Source: Hoplostethus atlanticus (Eukaryota > Chordata > Actinopteri > Trachichthyiformes > Trachichthyidae). From it: DNA of 64,000 nt. The position numbers and the translations under genes are program-made. The notes under the pieces are model-generated. The model was given only the letters and a program-made list of their open reading frames with translations. It was not told where the DNA came from and ran no database searches. Positions 46,851 to 59,522 of the stretch are shown piece by piece (within the stretch, counting starts at the first letter, position 1; each line of letters opens with the position of its first letter). The stretch covers positions 8,974,501 through 9,038,500 of the forward strand of contig JAXDDX010000003.1 in NCBI GenBank assembly GCA_034670405.1. Reading direction: 5' to 3'.

Positions 46851-49800
46851 ATAACTTGTAATGTTAACCAGCATGAAGAGAAGCCTGCTTGTGAGTTAGC
46901 TGTACCCCACGTTCTCCCAGATGGTATACGTTGAAGAACCCTTAAAGTTGCAAAGTAGCCCTTATTTCATTTAGTGCAGAGCAGACCAAAGCCCAGATAC
47001 AAGCATACATGTTCTCACTAGTGTTAAATAAAGTCTGCCGTAGGTGACTGGCAGGACCCCGGGAGGAGTCGGAATGATGTATCTCAATCATTAGTGACTG
47101 AGATGCCATGAGAGTAAACCGTCTTGCACGCTGAGGCAACAGCAATTGCAGGAGATCCCTGTGGTTTACAGATCCCTGTGGTAACACAGATTCCATATAG
47201 CATAGATAATACATTTTCCACTGACCCTTTTGAAAAACACTATTGAGGATTTTTTTTTTATCCTACAGAGATCAGTGTAGTCACTTACTAGAATAAATCA
47301 GAGATGCATCGAGAGCTCCATAGAGTCTGTACATACCCCATACAGGCTGACCTCTGCTGAAACACTCAGGATGCCTGTTTATGTGCTATGTGTAAAAAGC
47401 ACTGCTGACAAGACAATCTCAGACTCTTATAATGGAAAACACATCCATGGTGCTGCTACATTTGATGGTAAGATAGGGGGGTAAAGTACATTAAGAGGAA
47501 CTTTTTGCACAATGAGAGCGTGTGTGTTAATGTGAGGGTGATTCAATGATGCACTCACTCACATATAAAACTGCTGTAATCCACTGTAGGACCCACTATC
47601 CACTGCGATGACGTCTTTGTTGCTGAGGACAGCGTTTTGTTGTAGCTGTCACTGGACTAATTCTAATCCCAATTCAAGTACACACACATGAGACCGTTCA
47701 TTGACACATTGAACTGATGGAGCATCACATTATTGGTCCTTTGGGCTCGGCCACAGCGAAGAAATTGGGGATTTCACTGTCCTTAATGGGAATTGATCCA
47801 AGCAATTTGTTAAAACAGAGGCAAGGGCAACTGTGTTGTGTTAAAAATGACATTTTGAGCCAGACCCATATAAAGACCGTGCACACCTGAACCCAAACTG
47901 GGCAACATCAGCGTCTAATATGTTCCAGGTCATTAAGCACAGCCTCTGAGAATATTAGCGGCCGGGTGGTGTATACTGGTTCTGAGTGCCGACCCCCCTC
48001 TTTTATGTTTTGCACTTTAGGGGATGGCAAGTTTTCTTATTAGAGTGGATGGAGATCACTGACCTAATCTGCTATTATGCTTTCAAAGACCAGTGTGCAG
48101 TAATTTCATCACTTTGGTGAGTGAAGACAGTTAGGATGGACAATCTCTCCATATCATACTAATCAATCACTTTTACAGTGCATTACTGTGAGAGGGAGCT
48201 TCACCACATGGAGTGCAGCCTGACATAAATAGCAGATTGGCTTCCCTCGTAGCGCTTTTTCAATATCCATCAGTATTCTGTGGATGAGCTCTATGCGTTC
48301 ACCCGCCTCATGATCATGCTAATTCAGAACGGGCTCAGAGAATTCACAATCTGAAACCTAAATTTCTATACCAGGTTCTGGGGCACTTTGGGGGCTGTAG
48401 TATCCATTCAGTGGGTATATAACAAGTTTGAATGGTGCATGCGAATCTAAAGCCACCGTTTTTTAAAAGTTTTCAAAGACAACCATCTAATGAAATCAGT
48501 TGAGTTAAAAGTTGAAAATATTGCTCTCCAAAAGAGGTGTCCTTTGCTGATGCACAAATCCCCCAAAATGAGTATGTCACACATTAGTAAGCCCATTCAA
48601 AATGCCCTGGAGGTGCCACATCCATCCAGACCCTGCTCTTAGAATATGCTGCTCCTTGTACTGACAGGGGCTCACGATCAGACACTTGTTACATCTGTCG
48701 TGAATACTAAGTTTGACAGACGCAGTTGAAACTTACAGCTCGTAGATATAATATGTATTTCCAAACTATTCCTAACGAAAAATCACTACTTCCTATAGGA
48801 ACTTAAAGTGTGTCTGTGGTACTCAATAGTGAGTAGTAACCTTATTGTACTTCCCTTATGGTATTGCTGTAATATTACTATAATTTTATTATATAATTAT
48901 GATTGGGACTTTTGTGTCTTGTGTGATATTTTTATAGTTTCCTTCTGAATCTGTTATAGTTCTATTTTGTTAGGGCTTCATACAGTTTATAACAGACTAT
49001 CAGTAAATCAAATATAGACTTCTTTGAAATGCCGATCCTTCCCTGTCTCTGTGCTCCTCCCCGTCCTCCACCATGACTATAGATAACAATGCATTATTCT
49101 ATATACAATGCAAGTCAAAATCTTTATGCATGATGTTCCCACAGGCGAATTAAGTGGATTGGAGCGGTTTTGTCACATCCAGTGGAAATGTTTTTTTCCA
49201 TCTGATGTCATGTCATGCATACAGACAATACCACACTGAAGGGATGTGCAATACATTTAAATATGTTATCTTCTTTTCACAGAGACATTGCATAAGGGCA
49301 TATTATGATGCACAAAGGTGTGTCTAAAGCTTTGTTATACAACTCTGACAGGATTATCCATTGTTTTTCTAGTCGGTGGATAGAAAGAATATATGATGTT
49401 CTCTCCATACACTGGGTATACCATTTCAACTGATCTAGGCCAAGACTTGAGTGCTTGTCCCAAAGCAAAGCATGAGGTGTGTTTGAGGCAACATCATATA
49501 GGTGGTCAGGTTATTTATGCTGCTTATAATAAGGAGGGTTCAAGACTAAACAGACTATTCGTGACAATTTAAGCACCAAGCAGTAATGAGGCTAATATAT
49601 TTTCTGAGGGGTAAATGCATTTTTTAAAGTGCAGCAGTGACACCCCCCCTGCTGCAGTATCGTGTTTGGTGCTGGTCCGTGGGCTCTACCAGCCCATCCC
49701 GAAGCAGTGTAAACACCACATCGGTAAAAACTCAACATCAGTTACAACACAACACAAATTACAATTCTTATTATCTTCACCACCGGAGAAAAAAAAAAAC

Positions 49801-49894
49801 ACTTTAGCGAATGGTTATAACGCAGCCCAAATGACATCACGTTGCTGCAGTGCTGCACTATCCATGAAAGGTGTCAGTCTCGTTTCTTCCAAGA
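46851..49894. other. Non-coding stretch, nothing recognised
   Basis: Three kb without recognisable elements or genes. It would be the upstream flank of the gene candidate starting near 50.9 kb. Confidence 0.5.
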
Positions 49895-50777
49895 TCAAGA
49901 ATTAGTCCGCTGGCCACCTCGCTCTGCTGCGCTCGAGACATCATCATGGCGTGGAAACATGCATTCATCGTCCTCGTGTTACGCAGGTGGATGGATGCGG
50001 AGTAGAAGGCGCATTTCAGAGGCTTGCCCGTTCTCCGGGACACAGCAACATTTTCTCCCACATCCCGCCCCGAGGAAAATCGACCGCATTGCTTTGTTGA
50101 AGGAGCGGACAAACCAAGTCATGTATGAAAACTAATTGCTCGCATGGGTACGCATAGTATTAGAGAGGCGGGGGGGGACACACGGTATCTGTGCCTGGGT
50201 GGGATTCCTTCAATGCGCTTCAGATGGGGGAAGTTATGACAACAAATGGCTACAGTAATGGGAAACAGCTGTCAGTAAAAGAGGCGTGTTAATTGCACTA
50301 TATATGTAGAATTATTGTGAAAAAACGGTGTTTGTTGGTGTGTTTCCTGGTACTTCTCGACCTTCGTGATTTCGTGGGTTTAACGGCTACTTGAAGCCGA
50401 AGCCTGAATTTGACGCCAACCTTCAAGGCGTCCGTCTTCAAGAGCACACAGCCTATCGCTTCACAGGAGCCCGGACTGCAGTGCTCCAGCCTGACTACAC
50501 TACCTGTGATGCCATTTACAACAAACGTGAGATTTATTAGACATTAGATTGTAGTATATTCCTGTGATTGAAACCCACGGGCGACTTGCTTCTTGTATTG
50601 ACGTTTTAACCCTTGTGAACCGGCTCGGACGCAATCCTCGGACTCCGAGAGCTTTGGATTAGGAATTTTGTTTTTCGTTTATGGTCTGTCCTTAATCGTC
50701 AACTGGATCGTACTGGGATTTAGGTGGGGTTATAACCCGAAGCAGGTAGTTGGAAGATAACCCACTGTATCTTGTTG

Positions 50778-50855
50778 ATGACACTTCAACGCAAATTGTC
50801 ATTCACGCGTCCACTGGATTTTGAGCACAGCCGAACGAGGAGACTTTGCCCGTGA
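50778..50855 (+). promoter_or_regulatory. Upstream ORF 1 (25 codons)
   Basis: ATG at 50778 runs to TGA at 50853-50855, ending 80 nt before the candidate main start. Its relevance depends on where transcription begins. Confidence 0.35.
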
Positions 50856-50866
50856 ATTTGGAATAA

Positions 50867-50911
50867 ATGAACTCCAGACCGTCGAAAATTCATTTTGAAT
50901 TTCTTCATTAA
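50867..50911 (+). promoter_or_regulatory. Upstream ORF 2 (14 codons)
   Basis: ATG at 50867 (context AATAAATGA) runs to TAA at 50909-50911, in the same frame as, and 24 nt before, the candidate main ATG. This placement could reduce or gate initiation at 50936. Confidence 0.4.
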
Positions 50912-50935
50912 GACAGTGTTTGGACGGCGGAAACC

Positions 50936-50995
50936 ATGCTCAATAGGCTCTACCCTTCAGCATCTGCTGCATTAGCCCTACTTTCATTGGCCTTG
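50936..50995 (+). CDS. Candidate first coding exon, signal peptide of unknown protein
   Basis: ATG in a good vertebrate context (GAAACCATGC, A at -3) opens 20 codons. They read a short polar/basic start with an Arg (MLNRLYPS) followed by a hydrophobic core (AALALLSLAL), the build of a secretion signal. The frame then meets CCTTG followed by GTAAGTCAG, a near-consensus 5' splice site at 50996, leaving phase 0. An in-frame TAA at 50909-50911 shows this is the first in-frame ATG after a stop. The CpG-rich DNA upstream supports a promoter. The product would be secreted or membrane-bound. I cannot name it, because no second exon is recognisable in the following 13 kb and signal peptides are not diagnostic. 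Chance occurrence of ATG, hydrophobic core and strong donor together is unlikely but possible. Confidence 0.5.
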
Positions 50996-51209
50996 GTAAG
51001 TCAGTCTCAGTGGACTTAGAGAGAAATGTGTGCAATGGACTTTGCCAGCCCTGACACTTGTGTGGCTATTTCTCTTGGCTACTATTAGACGGGCTGAACA
51101 GACTGTCCAAATCTAGATGGCAACTGATACGCAGCATAGGCTGTGAAAACTACTAAATCTAAAACCTACAGGATAATAGGCCTATAATTTATTGTCACCA
51201 TATGCTGCA
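50996..51209 (+). other. Start of presumed intron 1
   Basis: Begins with the splice donor GTAAGTCAG. No further feature before the TCTA array. Confidence 0.4.
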
Positions 51210-51246
<37 letters not shown>

Positions 51247-51338
51247 CTCTCTCCACTATCTATCTGTCTATCTATCTCTCCACTATCTATCTATCTATCT
51301 ATCTCTCCACTATCTATCTGTCTATCTGCTTGCTTGCA
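51210..51338. repeat. (TCTA)n array with higher-order unit
   Basis: About nine pure TCTA units, then three repeats of a longer unit built on CTCTCCACTATCTATC with TCTA/TGTC variants, ending in TGCT units. The open frame across it (51202-51384) reads Tyr-Leu-Ser-Ile repeats and is not a gene. Confidence 0.95.
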
Positions 51339-54300
51339 TAATCTGCACACCTCTAGACTAATGTATGACATGACTTGGGTGTAATTTAATGCCTTTGGTA
51401 GTCTTGGGTAGTTATTCATGGTAGTGTGCTTGGTTTGGATTATGATGTGTGTGTGTGGAGAGATATGAGCAGGCAACTGATTTCTGTAACATCTATGGAG
51501 CAACGGGGCATCCTCATATATTAATATTAGTCCTGTTTTACTACCAGAGGGGTTGAAAAAAAACAGAGCAGTTTGAGTCCGATGGGCCCAAAACACCCTT
51601 GTCATAGCCTAACTGGTGTGTTCAAGCAATGAAGATGGTATAATAGTAACACGGCGCAGGAGATTTGAGTTGAATTCCCTGAGAACTGAGTGCAAATGGA
51701 AATGGCCCGGGCGTGTCTGCATCAGCACGACGCAGACACCAAGACTTTCATAAATTAGCAGCTTCCCATCAGTGCAGAATAACCTGCCAGCCACTTAGGG
51801 ACACTGATTGCTGAAAAAGTGGACAGTTTTATGATTATTGTGCTGTCATGACCCACAGACCTTGAATGATCAGGGAACTTGGTAGTCTCCCTATACTACT
51901 AATTTTGAGTTTGACTGTATACAGCCAGATGATAATTTAATTTTAAGGTTGGTCTAGGCTGTAGCAGGATGTGTTTAAATGAGGGATGCATATCACCTTC
52001 CTTCCTGACAATCAATAGGAGCTTTAGAGATGAAAAAGGGATATAGAAGCACTGAAACTCAAATAAGCAATGCAGCATGGTAATTGTCTCATGGGCACTG
52101 CAATTGCTTTTGCAGCAGGTATTTATACCCCTCTCATCATTTTCCAGTTATTCAATACACCGTTTCTTCTTAGCTTCATCTCTGCATCTGTATATAAGTT
52201 ATTTTGTGGCTATTCTAATCTCAGCACGCAAATGCAGCTCAGTGCTGGAGAGGTCACTGTCTGGCTTTTGGAAATATCTATTCTTCACTCAGAGGACAGT
52301 GGCAACAATAAGATGGAAGATATAAGGGTCCGAGATGCAGGCGTGGAGGTAGTGAGGTTGTAAATCCATTAGATTGAGGTGGAGTTAAATGTCAAAATGC
52401 TTACTCCAAAGCAGAGTGAACATCCCCCAAATAGCACAGCTTTATCCGCATAATACCTTCCAAGACATACCCTGGGGACAGTGTAGGCATTGACCAGCTG
52501 AGTTGCTACATCAGTACAGGGTGTGCAGTGTGTTACTGCAGCTTGCAGGGCTATTGGAAGACATTGAATACCAGCTGCACCTACAGTATACGCCCTCCTT
52601 TACCCTTACTGAGCCACAGGACTGTGTGTTTTTGCACAGCAGTGGCACCACGTCTTCCACAGCTGCCGAGTGAAATTATACAGTGAGATGAAATGGAAGG
52701 TTTCATGAGGTCTGGGTTTTGTTGCACATTCTGACGGTTGCCTCTTTTGTCTCAGGGGAATCAAAACATACACACAATATAGACCTTTTATGGAAAGAAC
52801 AAAAGCTCAAACTTGTAGCTCAGGGGTTTGGTTTCAGTTTTATTGTCAATTGTTTAAGTAAAGGCTGAAGTGTGTGGCTGTAACAGGCTGATTGGATGGA
52901 GCAAATTGCAATTGTTTTCTAAAATCTGTGCATCTGTGCATCATACAGGTTCAACATAAGTGACTTGAAAAGGCTCCTAAACACTGAGGTTAATGAGGTT
53001 TGTTCTTCAGAGGGTTGATACCATTGAGTGTTATTGGATTTGCAATTTGAATTAGCAAAGCGTGCAGCAGGCCTCCCATGTATTTAGATGTGTTTTTTTT
53101 TTACTACCCTATCAGTGTTGCAATGAGTGCTGATCATCACATCTTGGGTTCGTCAATGCGTTGCAGGATGTTACAGCTCAGAGTACCGCTGTCATGTGCA
53201 TGCCTAATGAAATCAATCGGGATAGTCGTTGTCATTATCGTGCACTATTGCCAACCCTTCCATGTTTAGCAATGCCAATGCTGTCAGGAAGATGACTGCA
53301 CAACAATTTTATATCTCAGCAGGTAATACATAGAGGTAATACATAAGAACGATGTATGAAAGAAAATACAATGGGATGTGAGGGAAGGTTTCTGCTTTCT
53401 AGGTTGCTGAAGGGGCCGCGAGGTGAGATTAATGGGGTCTCCCTCACTTGCCAGTCTGTTGCATTGTGTTACAGCAGCTCCTCACGGTACTGGTGTCATG
53501 TGTTCGCATTATGAAATCAGGACCAATAGAGGGTTATCAGCTACTGCAGAAATGAGAGAAAAACAACAAGCAGAAGCTATTGATCCATATTTGGGAGAAT
53601 AAAGGAGTCCATAAGAGAGTTTATAAATCCTTATTTTGTTCTCTACAAGGTATGCAGCCATTTACAGTACGGGTCATACAAGTCATGTTCAGAGTGCTAA
53701 CATTTGCAAATTTGTATATAACTTCTTCAAAGATGGTATTTAACTCAGGATGCTCTCCATAAAAAACACTGTCACTACTGTTATATGATCCCCAGCATGT
53801 ATGTTTTTCCAATCAGTACTAGACAATCGTGTACAGTATCATAGTACTATTCAATAATAAAGAACATTATGTTATGTCTTGACTAATGTAGGTGATGATA
53901 TGAAGATGAGATGCTGAGCAGAGAACTAATGAAAAGGAAGTAATTGAGATTAAGAGGGGTTAAGGTTCTTTGCCTGAGTCCCTTGTGAAGTAATTTTCCT
54001 CCGGATAGAGTGTGAATTTATAGGTGTTCATAAATTGTCTAGAAATAAGCAGGAAAGGATTCCAAATTATTACGATGCAAACCAAAATAGAACAAAACAA
54101 TAATAACATTTTGGCCTCTCTTTGCAGAAATGAACCGGTAAATGGTTTATATCCATTTCAATTAAATTGTTATCACTAAGCTGAATGAGACAGACATTTC
54201 TCCTAAGGCAAATAAAACTATTTAGTGTTCAAGATGCACATAAAATAAGAAATGGCTTAATTACAACTAGCCCAAAAGATCAAAGGAGTAGCCACCAAAG

Positions 54301-54559
54301 CACTGAGGCAATTAAGCTACCGCTACCCTTATCCTTTTTTTTTCTAGGTTAGCCAATAACAAAGTTAAAAAACAAGCAGTGGTATTCCAGTGCACTGAAG
54401 TGCTGAACACTTGAGGAAACATAGGTAAATAACATACAGGTCTCAAGAGGCATAAATCACTTTTCAATGTTTCTGCTTCATGAATGCCAATTGGAGCAGA
54501 AAGAGCACAAAACGTTACACTAAAGGACAGTGTTACTTAAATGAAATTTTATTCAAGTG
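51339..54559. other. Non-coding stretch, presumed intron
   Basis: No exon, element end or RNA gene recognised. A poly-T run of 10 lies at 53092-53101, and GGTAATACATA is repeated at about 53320-53343. Confidence 0.45.
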
Positions 54560-54821
54560 CTAGTGTACCCAGCTAGTGTGCTTAGTCTTCCTGTGATTGG
54601 TTGAGAGGCGGGTCAAGAGAGTTAGGTTGAGACACCTGTGTTGTGGTGGTACGCTCTGGCGCTGGGTTTAAGAGTTTGGAGAGTTAAGTTATCGCGGTGA
54701 GCTGTTGTACGGCGTGGTTACGGCCAACGGTAACTAATAATCAGCTTAATAAATGCACTGGATTGCAAACTAACTGTTTCGTTTGTCTACTCAAAGTATC
54801 CGTCTTTGACGGGACGCTACA
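54560..54821 (+). mobile_element. LTR-like end (probable gypsy solo or partial LTR)
   Basis: CpG-containing sequence has an AATAAA at 54748-54753 and, about 70 bp later, the end CCGTCTTTGACGGGACGCTA followed by CA, matching the 3' ends of many fish Ty3/gypsy LTRs. The left boundary and a target duplication could not be found, so it may be truncated. No internal retrotransposon sequence is attached. Confidence 0.45.
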
Positions 54822-55157
54822 GTATGACTAAACTCATTTTAGGGCTAGTATAATGAGTGTGTTTTTTCACATAATACACACTTTGCTCTGTTTGGTAATC
54901 TCCCTCAATTTTGTTGAAAAACTGCCACGAAGAGCTTTTTGACATTCGCCGTGTTTAGTGAGCCGGAGTGAATTTACGAGCGCGCGCATTGGCTGGTTAA
55001 CATAATTAACTAAAGTGATTGATTTGAAAGACGCTTGGTATTTAGTAGGTAAGTAGTTTATTTCCCCATTTATGACAACGATTGTAAGTTAGGCTACAGT
55101 TTATGAATGTTTTTTTTTTGTGTAAAAAAAATAAATAAATTATCAATAATAATAATA
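54822..55157. other. Spacer between two LTR-like segments
   Basis: Contains GAGCGCGCGC at about 54978 and A-runs. No gene. Confidence 0.45.
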
Positions 55158-55430
55158 CTGTGGCGGACTCGCCACAGTACCGGGGTCCGTGACAGACAGA
55201 GACATAGACAGGAGGAGAGTTAACTGGCCAGCAGGCCGTTTTATTCTTTTTAATAATAATATTCGTTATATTCATTTTATTTGCACACCAGCGATATAAA
55301 CCCGGCCCGGCGCTGACGGCCGTGTAGAGCGCCGTCTTCCCCGTCGCGTGCACCTCCCCCCTCCCGGCAGGTCAGCCGCGGAGCACCAAGGCTGCCCCAG
55401 TCCGCCAGGCTTCCAGGGGCGTCTAAACGT
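55158..55430 (-). mobile_element. Second LTR-like segment, opposite strand
   Basis: On the minus strand a GC-rich, CpG-rich block (55430-55280) has a TTTATATCG TATA-like motif near 55300. It is followed by AATAAA (55245-55240), a U5-like stretch, and the end GGTACTGTGGCGAGTCCGCC then ACA at 55160. That end is a palindrome (CTGTGGCG-GACT-CGCCACAG, 55158-55177). The order fits an LTR. No partner LTR or internal region was found. A small CpG island is the alternative reading. Confidence 0.45.
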
Positions 55431-56040
55431 TTATGATTCAAACTTCGTGTACACGTTCACATCCCTACTTTTATCAGATTTCACAATGTTGAGGGATAGA
55501 TTATCAAACATGTTTGAAATTGTTTGGGACTACGATGTTAGACATTTTTTTTCCTGTTCTTAGGAGCCGCTAGTGTCTTACACTGAACTACACTGAACCG
55601 TTCACGGGTAAACTTGCATGTATTCCAAAAAAAAAAAGTGCGGGTGATGAGCCAGATACACACCCAGTGAGAAAATTTCAAAACGCGACAGCCCTAACTA
55701 TTTGTACATGAAAATGAGTTGCAAATAAAGTCATTATTAGCTTAGGGAGAAGAAGATAACTTTTTTCACAATTCGGGGTGCACACACATGCACCAACACA
55801 CACAACACATGCAGGGGGGGAAGTGGCCGCCGAACACAACACACACGCACGCAGGGTAGGGTGTCCGAATTGAATGAGTCCTCTGCTTTTTCCCATCCCT
55901 GCCGACCTTCCTCCAGGGACAGCCAGGGAGCAGTGGGCAGCCTCCAATACCAGCGCCCGGGGACCAATTCCAGGTGTAGGTCCTCATCTTGGTCAGGGAC
56001 AGGACAGGATGTTGCATGTTTTTAGATGGGGTTCTTTATA
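55431..56040. other. Non-coding, moderately CpG-rich spacer
   Basis: Overlapping minus-strand frames at 55678-56017 run through CA-rich and GC-rich sequence, with no recognised domain. Confidence 0.45.
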
Positions 56041-56205
56041 GGAGGAGACCCATGTGAGCACGGGGAGAACATGCAAACTCCACACAGAAAGGCCCGGGAG
56101 ATAACCCACCTGGGCACCCCAGAGTCAACAGCGCCCCAGGCGGGAATCAAACCCAGGACCTTCTTGCTGTGAGGCAGCAGTGCAAGCACTGCGCCACCTG
56201 CCCTA
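56041..56205 (-). mobile_element. tRNA-derived SINE (minus strand)
   Basis: Read on the minus strand: head GGGCAGGTGGCGCAGTGCTT with A box TGGCGCAGTGC (56197-56187), CTCACAGCAAGAAGGTCC, and B box GGTTTGATTCC (56153-56143). The body GGCCTTTCTGTGTGGAGTTT, GCATGTTCTCCCCGTG and TGGGTCTCCTCC follows. It is better preserved than the plus-strand copy at 9760 and carries an extra insert of about 50 bp between the B box and the GGCCTTTCTG motif. The tail is lost. Confidence 0.88.
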
Positions 56206-59200
56206 AACACGTGGGAGTGTTTAGGTTACTTTTTACTCATATCAGTAAAGAATGCATTATTTGATGATGGTTAAGGCTGGAAATAATTTTTTTCATTAAA
56301 TTACTTGTAGTAACTGATTTGCACTGTAACTTGTACTCATTGCTTATATGACTAGAAATAAGTTATACTCAATTAAAAGTAGGAGCAAACACTTAAAAAT
56401 ACAACAAGAGACTTTTGAAAGCCCTCAATGAAAACAACCTCCTCAAGCACAGAAAACAGTAAATAGAATTAATTTCTGACCTGGAGTGAAGCCTCTTACT
56501 CTGAGATGCTGACTTTAATATCCTAGTATAAGATTGGTAAGGCAAGTGAATGAGTTTATGGAAATAATCAGTGCTGCATCATTACTTTATCTTGGAGGCT
56601 TTTAGCCTCTCAAATTTAAGTAGTACGTCTGAATAAGCAAAACCATTTGTTGTCCTAGAGCACGGATGTGGGCCTGCAGCACGCCTGTTTACGGCTTAGA
56701 CGGGGCAATCGTGGCATTGACTGATAAAATAGACGAGCACAAGGAGCAGTGCTGTTTAAACACTGACCTGGTGGGTGCCACATGCTGAGTGTCACATTTA
56801 AGATGGAGCAGCAGGGTGTGACAGTGGAGCATACAATATAGCTGGGGTAGAGGCCATCTGAAGGAGGGGTACAGAATCACTCGTCAGTGCACAGAGGTCT
56901 TTACGGTGCTAAGTGAGCTCTTACTTTCGGGACTACTGTGTGGGATTTGGTATGACATCGGACACCCTAGCTGTAGGTAGGCATCATACACCAACACAAC
57001 ATATTCAACTCAAATAGAGCTCGTAGTGTCACAAACTTGACACACATATTCAGCTGGGAGACTTATGTTCGGTGATATAAAGCATATAGTAGTTGAGCTG
57101 CAAAAGAAGAGCATCGCATTTTATACCTGTGAGGTATACCAGCCAGCCTTCCCCATTCTTTCTGTCGACTCCGTGGTCTTCAGATAACTAGATTATTGGT
57201 GCCATCTGTCTCCCACAAGAACCACTGTTGTGCGTCCATCATGTCGCTTGGCACAGCATAATCTGTTGCTCTTGATGTCGGGCATCTTGATGTCGAGACT
57301 CTGCATGGGCATTTCAATAAAGAGATATAATATCATTACGTACACAGGAAAGGATACCTATGTATAGCACAATAGATAGTCGCCCAGTGATGGACTAAAC
57401 TACAACTTCTACTGTTAACCTGAAGGTGACATTGATTTAGCTGATGCGTTCAGTAGCTGCATCTGATCATATTGATCAGCATCTTCTACCAGAACAGCAT
57501 TTCTGTGGCTCTCCTAAGAAAGCTACCAATTAGGGCTACAAGACCTCTTAGATTTTGAAATGCATGTAAACATTATCTTCCCTACAGTACCATTAAATAA
57601 TGCATAAGAACATTACATTACTGTACAGCTCTTACTACCACCAGTCTATTAAGTCATTTGACAAAATGTATTGCATTTAATATGCAGCATTCATTCTTGG
57701 TTGAAGCATTAGGTACACGATAATGCTTTCCAGTATTACTGCTACCTAATATGGTACAGTGGCCATGAATCATTCTGCCCTTACATATTGATTTGTGTCT
57801 CAGAAAGTCATATGACATACATCACATGACTGCACCAGCCCCATTGAAGATGTCTAACTCTGCTGCCTATTAAAGTCTGGAAGACCACAGAAGCATTAGC
57901 TATTCTAGCGGAGCAGGCAGTTAAGAGCCTCACCCTTCACTTTCTGTTTTCTCTGTTTGGATAGATGTCTGGTTTTAATAAAGACTCATGCCTAATCTAG
58001 CTTCCCAGTACAAGACAAAAAGCTGATGAATAATATCTGTCGCTTGCCATGCTTTTACCTCGTTATCCTCGATATGTCATCTATATGTGTTCTTCTGAGG
58101 CAGCTGTGGGAAGGGGGGTATGTTTCACTAGTGGAGCCACAATACGATATGTTTTACAGGTAGAGGAAGATGAATGAGAGGATATGAATTGTTTCCATGT
58201 GCTTTGTCCTCATATTTTAATATTTAATCAAAGAGCAATCTGAACTTCTGGGGATAATCATTGCCTTTCACAATCGCCTGTCTTTGCTATAATTCTCGTA
58301 GCTGTTGGAGCTGACATACAAAAGACAGTAAAAAAAAATCAAGTAGCCTTGATTGAATCTTTCCCTATTCCTTAATGGTTGTAATGAGAATTTCGCTGGT
58401 ACTTCACAGAGGACCATGGCTGCATGGATACTAGTCTAAATAGGCTTGGTAATCATAAAACAATGCACAATTTAATGAATCTGACCTAAATCCATGTAAT
58501 AGCTTCTACGTACAGGAGGCTTCGGTGTGTGAATTATCTAAAATACTACAATACATACATCACAAACTGTAAATCCACTGCCACGATACCACACCAAGCA
58601 GGTTTATCTAAAGTTTTTATGTACTATATTTGTTTAAAACAACATATTAGCACTGTTTGAATCTGGTGTAGACACCTCGGTACTCTGTGGTACTGTGCAT
58701 TCCCTCTGAATGAATTGCAGGTACAGCCAAAAGCATTTCTTGCTAAACGTTTCCAAAAATTATTTATCAGTGTTTTCTCCCAAGGATGGGGGCGGAGGAG
58801 AAATTGTTATGACCCAGCAATATCTGATTTTCTAAAAGAATTGGTTAATTGTGTTAATTTGAAATGAACAAAGAGCGACAGAATTGCAAATTAAATGATG
58901 AAATTGTGACAATCTACTAAAGGAGAATTGTTTATGCTGCATGGTCTGGTTATTAGGCTTTACTACCCATTTAGGACACATCTGTAATAACATATGTGGG
59001 CAAAATCCTAATGCTATTTTGGTACAATTAGTAGTGTAGAAATTGGTTTCAGGTGCTGGTGTACAGAGTACTTAGTGATATGCTGTACTGGTAATTGGCT
59101 GATTTTTACCTGTGCACTGATATTTCCTAGCGCCTACACTATCGATAGATCTTGGTTTTCATATTTTTGCTTTGTTTCCTTTTCATGTTGATGACAACCT

Positions 59201-59522
59201 AGAAAATAGACCTGTGTATCTGACAGGTCTGGGTAATTATTTCCTCCATAGGCTTTTCCAGAACCATTCATAATACAATAGTCTTGCTTGCAGCTCTCTG
59301 CCTCTATATATAGTTTAAGTTTTATGTAGAATTGAAGAAAGCATCGTTTTGGTAAATAGTTGAATAGTGATGCAAACAATTGAAATGCAAACTATTCTGC
59401 TAGATGTAATAGAAAACCAGGCATGCTGCTACTGGGACGACATGCTTGAGACGCTGAAGTTGATTTGAAATTTGAAAATAGCTTACTGTATGTTTTTTCC
59501 TCTGATCTAATAGTGAATGTAA
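56206..59522. other. Non-coding stretch, nothing recognised
   Basis: No exons or element ends recognised over 3.3 kb. Confidence 0.5.

Larger units (their letters stand above)
49895..50935 (+). promoter_or_regulatory. CpG-rich promoter / 5' UTR candidate
   Basis: CpG dinucleotides are much denser here than in the surrounding AT-rich, CpG-poor DNA (clusters near 49915-49960, 50005-50095, 50355-50465 and 50585-50660). That is typical of an unmethylated vertebrate promoter. A TATATAT element lies at 50298-50305; whether it acts as a TATA box is unknown. The segment leads directly into the ATG at 50936. Two upstream ORFs lie in the presumed leader (50778-50855 and 50867-50911). Confidence 0.5.

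Noticed and set aside
51202-51384. Tandem repeats that might suggest a CRISPR array or a repeat protein
   Set aside because: The units are TCTA microsatellite variants with no unique spacers, and the genome is vertebrate.
55678-56017. Overlapping minus-strand frames of 76-89 codons
   Set aside because: They read through CA-rich and GC-rich simple sequence in all three frames, which keeps stops rare without coding meaning.
56022-56210. 62-codon minus-strand frame
   Set aside because: Lies entirely within the minus-strand SINE.
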